A DNA stretch of 44,590 bases from an uncultured Planctomycetota bacterium (GTDB taxonomy: Bacteria; Planctomycetota; Planctomycetia; Pirellulales; Thermoguttaceae). Both the position numbers and the translations under genes were made by a program. The notes under the pieces were generated by a model that made no database searches, was not told where the DNA came from, and saw nothing but the letters and a program-made list of their open reading frames with translations. The first letter of the stretch is position 1, and the number at the start of each line of letters is the position of its first letter. This document shows, in pieces, positions 27,511-36,496 of this stretch. The stretch covers positions 1 through 44,590 of the forward strand of contig ONJR01000018.1 in NCBI GenBank assembly GCA_900318195.1, written 5' to 3'.

Positions 27511-30276
27511 ATGACGCCGCCGTCGGTATCAGAATTTCCGCGCACACAGAACGCGCCTTTGATCCCAATCTTCATTGCCGTAATAGTCGGAATCTTCACG
27601 GACGCCGTTCTTTCTCCCGGTCGCGGGGGTTGGCTTGTCGTAATAGCGTTCGCGTCCCTTATGTATCTTGCGAGTAAGGCGACCTCTTTTATTCTTGTTC
27701 GACGTGTTCCTGAAACGCGATACTATTTTGATAATTGCGCCTTTCTGTTTAAATGGAGTTTTGTCAATAAGGCGCTTTATCTGCTTTTGTTTGGCGGCGT
27801 CTGGCTTTGGCTTATTGTATGCGCTATTGCAGGAATTCGGCATGACGCATACTATAACTGTTTTCCTGAAAGGGAAATAGGTCTGCATATTCCCGAAAAA
27901 GGAGTTGCGTCGATCGTGGAATTGCGCGTGCTGAAGACGGCGACGCTACGTACCGCGAAAGAGAATAATACGATCTACGGCGACGACGATTCCACTTCTT
28001 TTCAAGCAGAAATTTTGTGCGCGCAGAACGGCGGCGTCTGGGAGGAATATTCCGGTCGCGTCCTAGCGACGGTTAGCGGCGACGCGCGGTTCCTCCGGAT
28101 CGGCGACGTTATTCGCGCGCCGGGGCGCTTGGGGCGTCCTAGACGTCCTGACAATCCCGGCGACTTTGATCGACGCTTCTACTATCGCGCGCAACGCGTT
28201 CTCACGACCTTTTATATTGAAAGTCCTGATTGTATAGATCGGCTTAAAGGCGAGCCGCTTCCCTTGAAGTATCGCCTTTTGAGACGTTTTGAGCGAATAC
28301 GTCTTAGCGCGGTCGGGGTTCTTCGCGAATCGCTCAGCGAGCGCAACGCGTCTGTCGCCGTCGGTATGACCTTTGGTTTCCGGAACGACGTGGACGAATC
28401 GACCAACGAATCGTTTCGCCGCACCGGCACAATTCACTTGCTAGCCATTTCAGGTCTTCACGTCGCGCTCGTTATAGGCGCTTTTGTTTTTCTTTTGAGG
28501 CGACTTGGCGCGCCGGTTGCCGTCGTTAGCGTCTTGACGATTGCGCTGGTATTATTCTATCTTGCTTTGACGGACGCGCGCACGCCGATTATCCGAGCGA
28601 GTTTTTTGACGATAGTCTACAGCGTTGGCGTCTTGATTCATCGTCGCGGCGTAGCTCTCAATACGCTTGTTGCGGCTGCGATACTGTTGCTCTTCTGGAA
28701 TCCCTGCGAACTCTTTCAGATGGGCGCGCAACTTTCTTTTTTAGCAACGGGAACCTTTTTGTGGATTGACGCGAATTCCCTTTACGACAAGTCTCTTTCC
28801 AACGACGAGCGATGGCGAGCAATTAAAGAGCGACGTTTGCTGAAGCTTAGTCGTCGACAAGCGGAGCCGGAATCGCCGAGCGATACGGAGCTGTCATTTT
28901 GGCAACGCGTTGTAAGTTTACATTTAAGACCTCTTGCGTATCGATTGGGCAAATGGCTTTGGGGTAAGTCTCGCGCGTTAATTAAAGTGGGAGTGATTAT
29001 TTGGCTCGTCGGAACGCCGTTAATTTTACGTCAGACGAATCTTTTTACGCCGATTGCGATCATAGCGAATCCGTTAATTTGGCTTCCTGCTACCTGCTCC
29101 CTTTTATCGGCGTTTCTGCTTGCATTCGTAGGAGTCGCTGCAGACTGTGCGCCCGGATGTTTCGGCTGGCTCGTTCCTGGATTGGGCTGGATCTGTAATT
29201 TGTTCTACGACGTCTTTTTGAAGATTCTTGACGCGATGGCGTCGCCTAGTTGGGGCGCGATCCACGTTCCGACTCCGAACGTATGGACGCTTTGGCTCTT
29301 TTATCTTCCGCTCGTCTTGTGGACGCTTTTTCCTACGCGACGTCCTTCGCGCGCCGTTTTGGTCGCGTTCGTTATGCTTCTTGCGTCTGCGGTTATTGTC
29401 GAGCGCCTCTACTCGGACGTGCAGATAGCGCGCAGTCAGAAGTTACGTATAGACGTATTTTCCGTCGGACACGGTCTGGCGGTTCTCGGCGTTTTTCCCG
29501 ACGGGCGAGTCTTCTTGTACGACTGCGGCAGTATGACAAACTCCGACCGAGCAGCTGAGATCGTAGCGAAGAATCTGTGGAATTACGGTAAGACGCAAAT
29601 CGATCTTGCGATAATTTCTCATGCCGATTTCGATCATTACGGCGGATTTGAACGTCTTGCGCAACTAGTTACGATTAAAGACGTGTGCGTGTCGCCCGTT
29701 ATGTTTAAAAAGGATAATCGTAAGCTCCAAGCGCTGAGAGACGCGCTTGACCGAAATGGCGCGCGAATAGTTCAAGTTGTCGGACGTCGTCGACTCTCCC
29801 ATTTAGGGTTCAACGAGCTCGAAGTTTTACATCCTACTCCCAACGACGGCGAGACGTTTCTCGAAGAATCGAACGCTAATAGTCTCGTCGTTTCACTTGA
29901 TTTTCTGGGGCGCCGCTTTCTTTTTCCAGGCGATCTCGATACGGACGAAGCGCTCTTTTTGGACTCGCCGAACGAGAAATACGACCTAGCGCTAGCGCCG
30001 CACCACGGTGGGAAAACGGTCAATTTCAGAGACTTTTACGATTGGAGCGATCCCGATTGGGTGGTGATAAGCGGCGGCGGATTTTTACGCAGTCCGGCGA
30101 GCGAACAAACTCTGTGGGACGAAGGGAGGATTGTCGTTCATAGCGCGGACGAAGGCGCGACGCAAATCGTGGTCGAGCGCGACGCAAACTCACGCGAATC
30201 GAAAACAGGCGTGATGACAATCGGTTGTTTTCGTACGAACAAATCGAGCGTTGCTTCCTCGGCAGCTTCTCTGTAG
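27511..30276 (+). CDS. comEC: ComEC/Rec2 family DNA uptake channel protein
   Basis: Predicted inner-membrane channel for single-stranded DNA uptake in natural transformation. The 921-residue protein has N-terminal hydrophobic helices and an OB-like soluble domain (about 125-240). The Competence membrane domain follows, with the typical LLAISGLHVALVIG, and the C-terminal domain is metallo-beta-lactamase-like. The latter shows SHADFDHYGG, matching the HXDXDH metal motif, plus a downstream LAPHHGG. All parts are in order and the length fits complete ComEC. No other competence genes are in the window. The start ATG has only a weak ribosome binding site. The gene ends 33 bases from the convergent hemA. 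Confidence 0.93.
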   Translation: MTPPSVSEFPRTQNAPLIPIFIAVIVGIFTDAVLSPGRGGWLVVIAFASLMYLASKATSFILVRRVPETRYYFDNCAFLFKWSFVNKALYLLLFGGVWLWLIVCAIAGIRHDAYYNCFPEREIGLHIPEKGVASIVELRVLKTATLRTAKENNTIYGDDDSTSFQAEILCAQNGGVWEEYSGRVLATVSGDARFLRIGDVIRAPGRLGRPRRPDNPGDFDRRFYYRAQRVLTTFYIESPDCIDRLKGEPLPLKYRLLRRFERIRLSAVGVLRESLSERNASVAVGMTFGFRNDVDESTNESFRRTGTIHLLAISGLHVALVIGAFVFLLRRLGAPVAVVSVLTIALVLFYLALTDARTPIIRASFLTIVYSVGVLIHRRGVALNTLVAAAILLLFWNPCELFQMGAQLSFLATGTFLWIDANSLYDKSLSNDERWRAIKERRLLKLSRRQAEPESPSDTELSFWQRVVSLHLRPLAYRLGKWLWGKSRALIKVGVIIWLVGTPLILRQTNLFTPIAIIANPLIWLPATCSLLSAFLLAFVGVAADCAPGCFGWLVPGLGWICNLFYDVFLKILDAMASPSWGAIHVPTPNVWTLWLFYLPLVLWTLFPTRRPSRAVLVAFVMLLASAVIVERLYSDVQIARSQKLRIDVFSVGHGLAVLGVFPDGRVFLYDCGSMTNSDRAAEIVAKNLWNYGKTQIDLAIISHADFDHYGGFERLAQLVTIKDVCVSPVMFKKDNRKLQALRDALDRNGARIVQVVGRRRLSHLGFNELEVLHPTPNDGETFLEESNANSLVVSLDFLGRRFLFPGDLDTDEALFLDSPNEKYDLALAPHHGGKTVNFRDFYDWSDPDWVVISGGGFLRSPASEQTLWDEGRIVVHSADEGATQIVVERDANSRESKTGVMTIGCFRTNKSSVASSAASL

Positions 30277-30309
30277 TGTTGAAGCGCGTTCGGGGACGAC
30301 TTTCATCTA

Positions 30310-31602
30310 TTAAAATCGAAAAAGTTTGCGCAACGCGTCGACTAGTTTCGTTTCGCCTTCCCCTTGCGAGGCGTCCCGTAGCGAGACGGTTGGAGAATGA
30401 AGCAATTTATTGACGAGTCTGTCGAAGGAGTAGCGAATCTCCTCTTTCGTGTGATCGTCGCATTCAATTCTGTTAAGCAGTCGTTCTAGCTCCGCCTGCT
30501 TGACGTCGTTCCAGCTATTTCGCAACGCTCTAATCGCGTCGATCGATTTTCTAACGTTGACGTCCGCCATACACTTTTGCGCTTCTTCGTCAACAATTTT
30601 AGCGGCCTTTGGAATCTCCTTATCGCGTAATTCTTTGTTATGTGAGCATACGGCTTCCAAATCGTCGACCGAATATAAGTAGACGTTGGGGCGTTCGCCT
30701 ATTTGGGCGTCGACGTTGCGCGGCACGGCAAGGTCGAGAATAAAGAGAGGACGACCGCTCTTTCTTTTTCGTTCAATTCCGAGATAGTCCTCGTAGGAGA
30801 TGATCGGCTCGGTTGCGCCCGTTGCGCAGATCGCAAGATCGGCGTCGACTAATGCGTCCATTCGCGCGTTCCATTCGACGCGCGTTCCGCCCCAGGTATC
30901 CGCGAGGTTTTGCGCCTTTTCTGCGCTACGATTCGCGACGCTTATCGTACGAGCGCCATAATCGACGAGGTATTTCAACGTTTCTTCCGCCATTTCGCCG
31001 GCGCCTAAAAGTAACGTGGTTTTATCCTCAAGTCGTTCAAATATGTTGAGAACAAAGTCCACGACGGCGACGCTCGGCACGCTCACGCGCCGTCGGAAGA
31101 TTTCCGTTTCGACCGATATGCGCTTGGCTGTTTTAAACGCCGTTTGAAACGCCGTGTTAAGGATTGGTCCGGTTGAATTTAATTTAACGGCTATCTCATA
31201 CGCTCGCTTGAGTTGCGATAAGATCTGCGGCTCGCCCAAAATCATGCTGTCTAGACTGGAAGCGACTGAAAACAAATGCTTAATCGCGTTGAGTTCGTCA
31301 AAATGTTGAAAGTACGTCTGATACTCTGCAAATTGCAACTTGGGCGTCGACGTCGATCGGCGCGAAGGAATGAGAAAAGGAAAGACGTCTTCGTAGGATG
31401 GAAGTTCCGAACGTTCGGCGGCAAAGTACAACTCCGTACGATTGCACGTCGACGCGAGCGTCGCCTCGACTTCGGGAAACGCTTGACGCCATCGAGCAAG
31501 CGCGTCTTCGACTCCAACCGCGTTAAACGAAAACTGTTCCCGCACTTCAATTGGCGCTATCCGATTGGTAAGCCCTATAACACGAATTGGCATCCCTGAC
31601 AC
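30310..31602 (-). CDS. hemA: Glutamyl-tRNA reductase
   Basis: First step of C5-pathway heme synthesis: reduces glutamyl-tRNA to glutamate-1-semialdehyde with NADPH. The N-terminal catalytic domain has the active Cys in TLASTCNRTELYF near residue 52. The central Rossmann domain has LLLGAGEMAEE, and the C-terminal dimerisation helices end near the stop. The length (430) is normal. AAGGAG lies 4 bases before the first ATG (31602); an ATG three codons later (31593) gives the usual MPIRVIGL start and is equally possible. The start lies inside the end of the HemX-like gene (28-base overlap), implying translational coupling. Confidence 0.97.
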   Translation of the reverse strand: MSGMPIRVIGLTNRIAPIEVREQFSFNAVGVEDALARWRQAFPEVEATLASTCNRTELYFAAERSELPSYEDVFPFLIPSRRSTSTPKLQFAEYQTYFQHFDELNAIKHLFSVASSLDSMILGEPQILSQLKRAYEIAVKLNSTGPILNTAFQTAFKTAKRISVETEIFRRRVSVPSVAVVDFVLNIFERLEDKTTLLLGAGEMAEETLKYLVDYGARTISVANRSAEKAQNLADTWGGTRVEWNARMDALVDADLAICATGATEPIISYEDYLGIERKRKSGRPLFILDLAVPRNVDAQIGERPNVYLYSVDDLEAVCSHNKELRDKEIPKAAKIVDEEAQKCMADVNVRKSIDAIRALRNSWNDVKQAELERLLNRIECDDHTKEEIRYSFDRLVNKLLHSPTVSLRDASQGEGETKLVDALRKLFRF

Positions 31603-32510
31603 TCCTTAAGGGCGCGACTATGCTGATGTTGACAATACTCTGAGCTGATCGTGGATCGACTACGCGGCGGCGAGAACTGCGACAACTTTTTGAGATGACC
31701 CGTCGGTGAGAAGAGCGCTAATGAAAGCAGGACGACTATTACCGCCGCGCAAACTATATTGTGAATCGCCGCGCTAGCGTTGGAATCGTTAATCTTCGTT
31801 TTACTTGTTACCGTACGCGCAAGAAACGCGCCAAGGAAAAGAATCGTTGCGCCGAAAGCGACGAAATCGATTTTAGTCGCCAGTTCTGCAGAACGTTGGG
31901 CAAAGACTTCTAGATAGAACCCGCAGACCACGCCGACCCCGAGCGCGACTACTAACGAGTTGGCCGTGAGCACGCTAGCCTTACCAAGCCATTCAATCGA
32001 TGGAAGTCGAAAGCCTTGAAATCCTTTCTTTTTCTTTAATCGCGCGCGTTGCCAGAGGTACATAGCTCCGGCAATGGCGCCTAGTAATGCGATTAACGTC
32101 GCCATCATAAGAGCGACGCTATGGATCGCTCGAACGCACCGACACGTAGCGGCGCGTGTGAAAGTGGCGTTGCCGAAAATGATCGAGCCTGTGATGAGCG
32201 CGAAGACGACAGGCAGAAGGAACAGAGCAAACTGGGTTTTAGGATACACCAGCTTTAGATAGATCAGCGCCGCTACGACCATAAGCGCTAGCACATAGAG
32301 CCAGCCTCCAGCGCTCGGCGAGAATCGATTATTTTGTAGCAGGTCGTTATAGTAAAGGAACAGAACGTGGGCGAAGACGCCGAGCAGCAGGAATACAAAC
32401 GAGCCAGTCGACGCCAATTTGCTCTCCTTCCATCGTAACTTTATCGCTTCTAATCCGAAGGCTACGACGTATGCCGCAAGAAAACAGACAACTTCAACGC
32501 CTTTAAACAT
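31575..32510 (-). CDS. HemX/CcsA-like cytochrome c assembly membrane protein
   Basis: The 311-residue protein has about eight hydrophobic helices and looks like the cytochrome c assembly (CcsA/HemX) family, which often sits directly before hemA and is thought to handle heme or regulate HemA levels. The segment CRCVRAIHSVALMMATLIAL has a His in the usual place for the family, but the full tryptophan-rich WWD motif of true CcsA is not evident, which favours HemX. The last 20 residues are odd: a Cys/His-rich end, with CQHQH and then CQGC. The final part of it is encoded in the overlap with the hemA start. It is the middle gene of a secreted-protein/hemX/hemA operon. Confidence 0.8.
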   Translation of the reverse strand: MFKGVEVVCFLAAYVVAFGLEAIKLRWKESKLASTGSFVFLLLGVFAHVLFLYYNDLLQNNRFSPSAGGWLYVLALMVVAALIYLKLVYPKTQFALFLLPVVFALITGSIIFGNATFTRAATCRCVRAIHSVALMMATLIALLGAIAGAMYLWQRARLKKKKGFQGFRLPSIEWLGKASVLTANSLVVALGVGVVCGFYLEVFAQRSAELATKIDFVAFGATILFLGAFLARTVTSKTKINDSNASAAIHNIVCAAVIVVLLSLALFSPTGHLKKLSQFSPPRSRSTISSEYCQHQHSRALKECQGCQFVL

Positions 32511-32570
32511 AGTAGTCTTAGAATCTCCTCAACGACCAAGCAACGTGCCGCACAAACGTAACGCGCTCGA

Positions 32571-33230
32571 CTAATCATCCACCTTTTCAACGCGAAAATA
32601 CTTAAATCGCGCCCAGGAGGCCGCGCCGGTCTGGTTGGTCGAGGCGCCTTGACCTCCCCAACATTGAAGACTAATGCGATCGTAAGGCGAGGAATTAATA
32701 ACGCCCTCGTATACGCGCTGGAAATTTTTGTCATTGAGCGGACAAAATTCCGCGATTATATTGCGTCCTGTAACTGTAATGCGAAGCTTTCCTCCCGGCG
32801 CTTTTACAGGCTTTTTCCCAGGAAAGACGTACATTTCGCCATCGTCGTTAGCAAAGACCAATTTAAAGAGCACGCGATTCCCTTGGATCCAGTACACCCC
32901 GCATTGCTGAAATTGAGAGGTTGGCTTCTCAAGAAAGTAACACTCGGTTTCAATGCGGTACGTCTCGGGTGCGGCGCCTGTTTGCATTCTCCAGAAATTA
33001 AGCGGTCGTACGAGCGCGTTGCGCGCTTCGCCCGAAAAGAGCGGCTCGGTGAGAATCTCAAGCGCGTTGTTCACGAAACGTCGACACGCAGAGTTGTCGC
33101 GTTGCCACACCCAGCCCGGTTGTAGAGCTCCCTCAAACCGATCCTCAAAGATGATCTCTTGTCCTGAGACCAGCGCGCGCGAACACAGTACTGTCAGCGC
33201 GATAATAATAAGGGTCGTTATGCGTCTCAT
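32571..33230 (-). CDS. Secreted concanavalin-like (LamG/DUF1080-type) protein
   Basis: A 219-residue protein with a signal peptide (about 1-23). The mature part has the beta-sandwich pattern of concanavalin-like domains: IFEDRFEGALQPGWVW at the start, alternating strands with CGVYWIQGNRVLFKLVF in the middle, and WARFKYFRVEKVDD at the end. Such domains bind or process carbohydrates, and the opening resembles DUF1080/DUF1349-type proteins common in planctomycetes. No catalytic residues can be named. It precedes the hemX and hemA genes by 60 bases and has its own promoter, an unusual partner for heme synthesis. Confidence 0.6.
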   Translation of the reverse strand: MRRITTLIIIALTVLCSRALVSGQEIIFEDRFEGALQPGWVWQRDNSACRRFVNNALEILTEPLFSGEARNALVRPLNFWRMQTGAAPETYRIETECYFLEKPTSQFQQCGVYWIQGNRVLFKLVFANDDGEMYVFPGKKPVKAPGGKLRITVTGRNIIAEFCPLNDKNFQRVYEGVINSSPYDRISLQCWGGQGASTNQTGAASWARFKYFRVEKVDD

Positions 33231-33334
33231 CGCTCAATCTCGAATTAAAAACAGCGGCTTTTTACCTTTGCCATGCCGCTAGTCGCGTATCGTATAGTGC
33301 GCCTTATCCGCAAAGACGCCGTTCTATTCTACCT

Positions 33335-33363
33335 ATTTTACTCCAGTTTAAACAAAGTTTCAA
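33335..33363 (-). promoter_or_regulatory. Promoter of secreted protein-hemX-hemA operon
   Basis: On the minus strand TTGAAA (33363-33358) and TAAAAT (33340-33335) are exactly 17 bases apart, about 105 bases before the start codon. Confidence 0.75.
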
Positions 33364-33389
33364 GTAGTTCCGAATAAAGATTTTTATTT

Positions 33390-33407
33390 CTGACGTTTTG
33401 ACGTCAG
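33390..33407. promoter_or_regulatory. Small palindrome upstream of hem operon promoter
   Basis: CTGACGT and ACGTCAG form a 7-bp inverted repeat with a 4-base centre, 27 bases upstream of the -35 box. It could be an operator, or a weak terminator of the glycosyltransferase gene, but the T-rich side faces the wrong way for that. Confidence 0.35.
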
Positions 33408-33421
33408 TTTTATCGACATTG

Positions 33422-34987
33422 TTAATTTTGCTCATTTTGCGAGCTTTTTGTTTTGTGCGTATTATCGAGGTTCCGCATACTCGCCAGTGCGAGCGACGCT
33501 AAAACTGGTAGGAAAACCTCAATCGGCGCGCGCATTCTCATATTTGTCCAGTAGACAAGATGAGGGATTTGCACTGATAGGACGAGCAGAAATCCCCATA
33601 GATAAGGAGACGACGCAATAGGCGATTTATTCGGATTGCGACGCCGCGCGCAATATAACTTAGCGCATCCGACGACGGCGACAAAGAACTCGACTAGGTA
33701 AAACGCAGCGACAGCGTATCGAGCTTGATCTTTTAATTCGGCTGAATTGAACTTGATGGGCAAGACGCCTCGATCCCGTTCTCGCGCGATAGGTTGCGTT
33801 GTTCGTTCTACGTCGTTAGGTAGCGCGCGCCACAATTCGGCGATTCTGATAAAACAGGAGTATGCGAACATTTCCGGTTGAGCTTTGATCGTGTCGATCG
33901 CGTACCGACGCGACCATTCGTCTTGAAAGAGTTCTCTTTCCTTTGGAGAACTAACGTTAGCTTGTTTGACCGCTTCATCACATTCGCGACGATTGCGTTC
34001 GAAGAATTCGTCTGGATTCCACAAAGCCAACGGAGAGCTCGCCGTCGCGTAATGGTGGTAGAGCTCAGGATTGTTGGCTAGCAGTAGCGTGTAACCTCCG
34101 TGCGTTGTCGTGAGGATGGGTTTGCCAAACGCTCGATAATTTCGCGCGCACCAAGGCGCGCTGAGACAGGCGACTCCTAATAGAAACGCGACGATACGCG
34201 CAAGACCTCCTGAGCGCCGAGTCGGCTCTGACGATTGCGAATCGCCGTTCAGAACGTTTATAGCCGCACGTTTCTTACGACAATCTAATAATTCCAGAAG
34301 AATCAAGTTTAAGAGCGCCAACGCCGCAAAGACCCAGAAGGCGGGACGGCACAGTGTTGATAGACCGTATAGCGCGCCAAGCATGAGATAGCGCGCGCAC
34401 GACGATTTTTTCATGGGACGACGTTGTACGACAAGTATGGTCGCGAAAAGAAGCGCGGCGGCAAAGAACGCCGCTAACGTTTCCGTCATAACGAGTCGAG
34501 ATTGCTGCAGAAGAATTGGATCGACCGCCACGAGTAGCGCCGCGAGTGAGGCAAGCGGTTCTGACAACCCTAGTTTACGAGCGCCGGCGTAGGTAAACGT
34601 AACCGTTGCGACGCCGAGAATCCAATGCCATAGCGCAATCGACGCGTTACGTGAAAGCGCAAGTTTATCAATAAGAGTATGTCGTCGTTTTTCCATCTCG
34701 CTCGTTGCGCGCAGCGAGTCGACGCGCGCTGAGCGATCATCGGAATTTTGAAGCGGTATAAGCGCGGCTAACGTCGCCGGATAGAGCGGCGGGCGAAACG
34801 CGGTTGCAACTTCCTTTTCGCCGAAGACGCCGTAGGAGTATATGTTTTCAGCAAGCGCGCGATATGCGTCGGGATCGGCGTCGAACGAGTTGAGCGAGAA
34901 AAAAAGAACGCCGCCTCGAACGAATAATGCGATAACGAACACATAGACAAAAAAGGACGTCTTCTTTTTTTGCGTTTCTTGAGCCAT
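33422..34987 (-). CDS. GT39/ArnT-like (PMT_2) membrane glycosyltransferase
   Basis: A 521-residue polytopic protein with about ten hydrophobic segments and a soluble loop region at residues 280-410. The first loop holds DADPDAYRALAENI followed by TAFRPPLYP, the pattern of GT-C enzymes of the PMT_2/ArnT group, where the acidic residue after helix 1 acts in catalysis. These enzymes move a sugar from a lipid phosphate carrier to protein or lipid on the outer face of the inner membrane. I start at the ATG at 34987, preceded by GAGAAG; an upstream in-frame TTG at 35056 would add 23 basic residues. Donor and acceptor are unknown. Confidence 0.8.
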   Translation of the reverse strand: MAQETQKKKTSFFVYVFVIALFVRGGVLFFSLNSFDADPDAYRALAENIYSYGVFGEKEVATAFRPPLYPATLAALIPLQNSDDRSARVDSLRATSEMEKRRHTLIDKLALSRNASIALWHWILGVATVTFTYAGARKLGLSEPLASLAALLVAVDPILLQQSRLVMTETLAAFFAAALLFATILVVQRRPMKKSSCARYLMLGALYGLSTLCRPAFWVFAALALLNLILLELLDCRKKRAAINVLNGDSQSSEPTRRSGGLARIVAFLLGVACLSAPWCARNYRAFGKPILTTTHGGYTLLLANNPELYHHYATASSPLALWNPDEFFERNRRECDEAVKQANVSSPKERELFQDEWSRRYAIDTIKAQPEMFAYSCFIRIAELWRALPNDVERTTQPIARERDRGVLPIKFNSAELKDQARYAVAAFYLVEFFVAVVGCAKLYCARRRNPNKSPIASSPYLWGFLLVLSVQIPHLVYWTNMRMRAPIEVFLPVLASLALASMRNLDNTHKTKSSQNEQN

Positions 34988-35015
34988 CTTCGCTTCTCGA
35001 TATTTTAGTTGAATC

Positions 35016-35055
35016 TGCCGACGAAGCGAGCCGTTTAGTAGCCGTTTCGTCGGCA
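35016..35055 (-). terminator. Hairpin after CE15 esterase gene
   Basis: A 10-bp perfect inverted repeat (35016-35025 with 35046-35055) and a 20-base loop lie 48 bases beyond the esterase stop. No T tract follows, so it may be a weak or factor-dependent terminator or a 3'-end stabiliser. Confidence 0.45.
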
Positions 35056-35102
35056 ATCAGTTAGCATAATCACTATGGTTCGCAGATACGTCGCCGTTGG
35101 GA

Positions 35103-36407
35103 CTATCGACCAAAGACAAAGTCGGCAAAGTCGAGATACTTTTCCCAATCGAAATCGGTTACGTCGTGCTTACCGGTTCGCTTATGATAACGAATCGTGG
35201 CGCCGACCGACGTATTTACCTCAGGGGGCGCAACGACTCCGCCGAAGCCGTCGGTTCCGAGGAGTTTGTAGACCGGATCGGCATAGAAGCAAGAGAGGAA
35301 CTCGCCCTTCGGATCGGCCCAAAGGTCTTCGCTCGCGCTCGCCACGTAGACTGGACGCGGGGCAATTAGCGCGATGAGTTCATGCTCGTCGATTGGCAGA
35401 TCGTTGACGCGCGAGCCGTAAGTATGGAATTTTTTCGTGAACCAGTGTGGGAAGGACGCGTTAATTCGATCGACGCGTTCGCCAAACTCACGACGCGAGA
35501 GCGCGGCGCCGCCGCACCCTGAGTTGTTCGAGATAACGGCGGCAAATCGTTCGTCGTTGGCGCCGCACCATAGCGCCGTTTTACCAAGACGCGAGTGTCC
35601 GGCGACGACGACTTTGGTCGCGTCGATTTCAGGGACTGTTTGCAGGCAGTCAAGCGCGCGCGAGAGTCCCCAAGCCCAAGCAGAGATAACGGCTGGGTAA
35701 TCGTCCTTCGTTATATCGAAATTCGTAAAGAGCGGATGAACGCCATATTTGAATTCGGCGCTTTTATCGGGCTCAATTTCCTCGTAGTAGACCGTTGCGA
35801 CGGCGTATCCTCGATCAATGATCTTATCGAACGCCCAGCGACTTTTAGCGACGCCGCGCACATCGTCTGGTTTTTCATTGGCGTTTCTCGTTCTAAACGG
35901 CGCGTCCACCGCCGTAACGGTCGGGTCGTCCGTTGTGGTATGGTTACCCTGGAAGTTTGGCATGAGGAAAGCCGGAACCGGCTTCTTCGCGTTGTTGGGA
36001 ATGAGGATCATGAGATCCGCCTTAGGCGTTTTCTCAGGGTAGTTGAAGTAGATCCGAATTTCTTTCCGCGTCGCTTTTCCATTGAGCGCGTCAGGTTTCG
36101 TGGAGATTTCCTCGAACTTTACCTTAGATAGATCGGCTTCCGGGAATTGTCCGAACATCTCGGTCTTAAAGAGTTCTAAGATTCTTGGTCGCGCAATCTC
36201 GCGCCACTGTTCAGGCGTCTCAATTTTAGAGCCGTCGGGCGCGACGAGCGGGTCGGGAAGCGTGAACTGTGGAACTTTTTCTTCGTCGTAGTTCGGCGGC
36301 GCGATCGGATCGGCGGCGTATAGCGCGCACGCGAGACAGGACGAGGCTAGAATTGCGGCTAGATATGACGTTACTGATTTTAGTCTCGAAAAGTGTGAGC
36401 GTAGCAT
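35103..36407 (-). CDS. Secreted CE15 glucuronoyl (methyl)esterase-like protein
   Basis: Serine hydrolase of the CE15 family, which cuts ester links between glucuronoxylan 4-O-methylglucuronate and lignin. A signal peptide covers about residues 1-31. The nucleophile Ser272 lies in AGHSRLGKTALW, and the catalytic His is His414 in GKHDVTDF. The family segment NNSGCGGAALSRR (294-306) has Asn where canonical members carry the acidic residue, so the acid may instead be Glu360 or Asp361 (ASASEDLWADP), as described for some bacterial members. Length 434, normal for the family. GGGAG lies 8 bases before the ATG. Last gene of the rhamnosidase-symporter-esterase run. Confidence 0.88.
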   Translation of the reverse strand: MLRSHFSRLKSVTSYLAAILASSCLACALYAADPIAPPNYDEEKVPQFTLPDPLVAPDGSKIETPEQWREIARPRILELFKTEMFGQFPEADLSKVKFEEISTKPDALNGKATRKEIRIYFNYPEKTPKADLMILIPNNAKKPVPAFLMPNFQGNHTTTDDPTVTAVDAPFRTRNANEKPDDVRGVAKSRWAFDKIIDRGYAVATVYYEEIEPDKSAEFKYGVHPLFTNFDITKDDYPAVISAWAWGLSRALDCLQTVPEIDATKVVVAGHSRLGKTALWCGANDERFAAVISNNSGCGGAALSRREFGERVDRINASFPHWFTKKFHTYGSRVNDLPIDEHELIALIAPRPVYVASASEDLWADPKGEFLSCFYADPVYKLLGTDGFGGVVAPPEVNTSVGATIRYHKRTGKHDVTDFDWEKYLDFADFVFGR

Positions 36408-36440
36408 AAAGCAACTCCCTTGAGTTAAGAATTATTCATT

Positions 36441-36469
36441 GCGCGCCGACGGTAGCGCCGTCGGCGCGC
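36441..36469. repeat. Strong GC hairpin between symporter and esterase genes
   Basis: GCGCGCCGACGG (36441-36452) and CCGTCGGCGCGC (36458-36469) form a perfect 12-bp stem with a 5-base loop. Neither side has a T tract. It may slow RNA decay or give partial termination between the symporter and esterase cistrons. Confidence 0.65.
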
Positions 36470-36496
36470 TCTAAGAAGTTGAGGGTTAAAACGATT

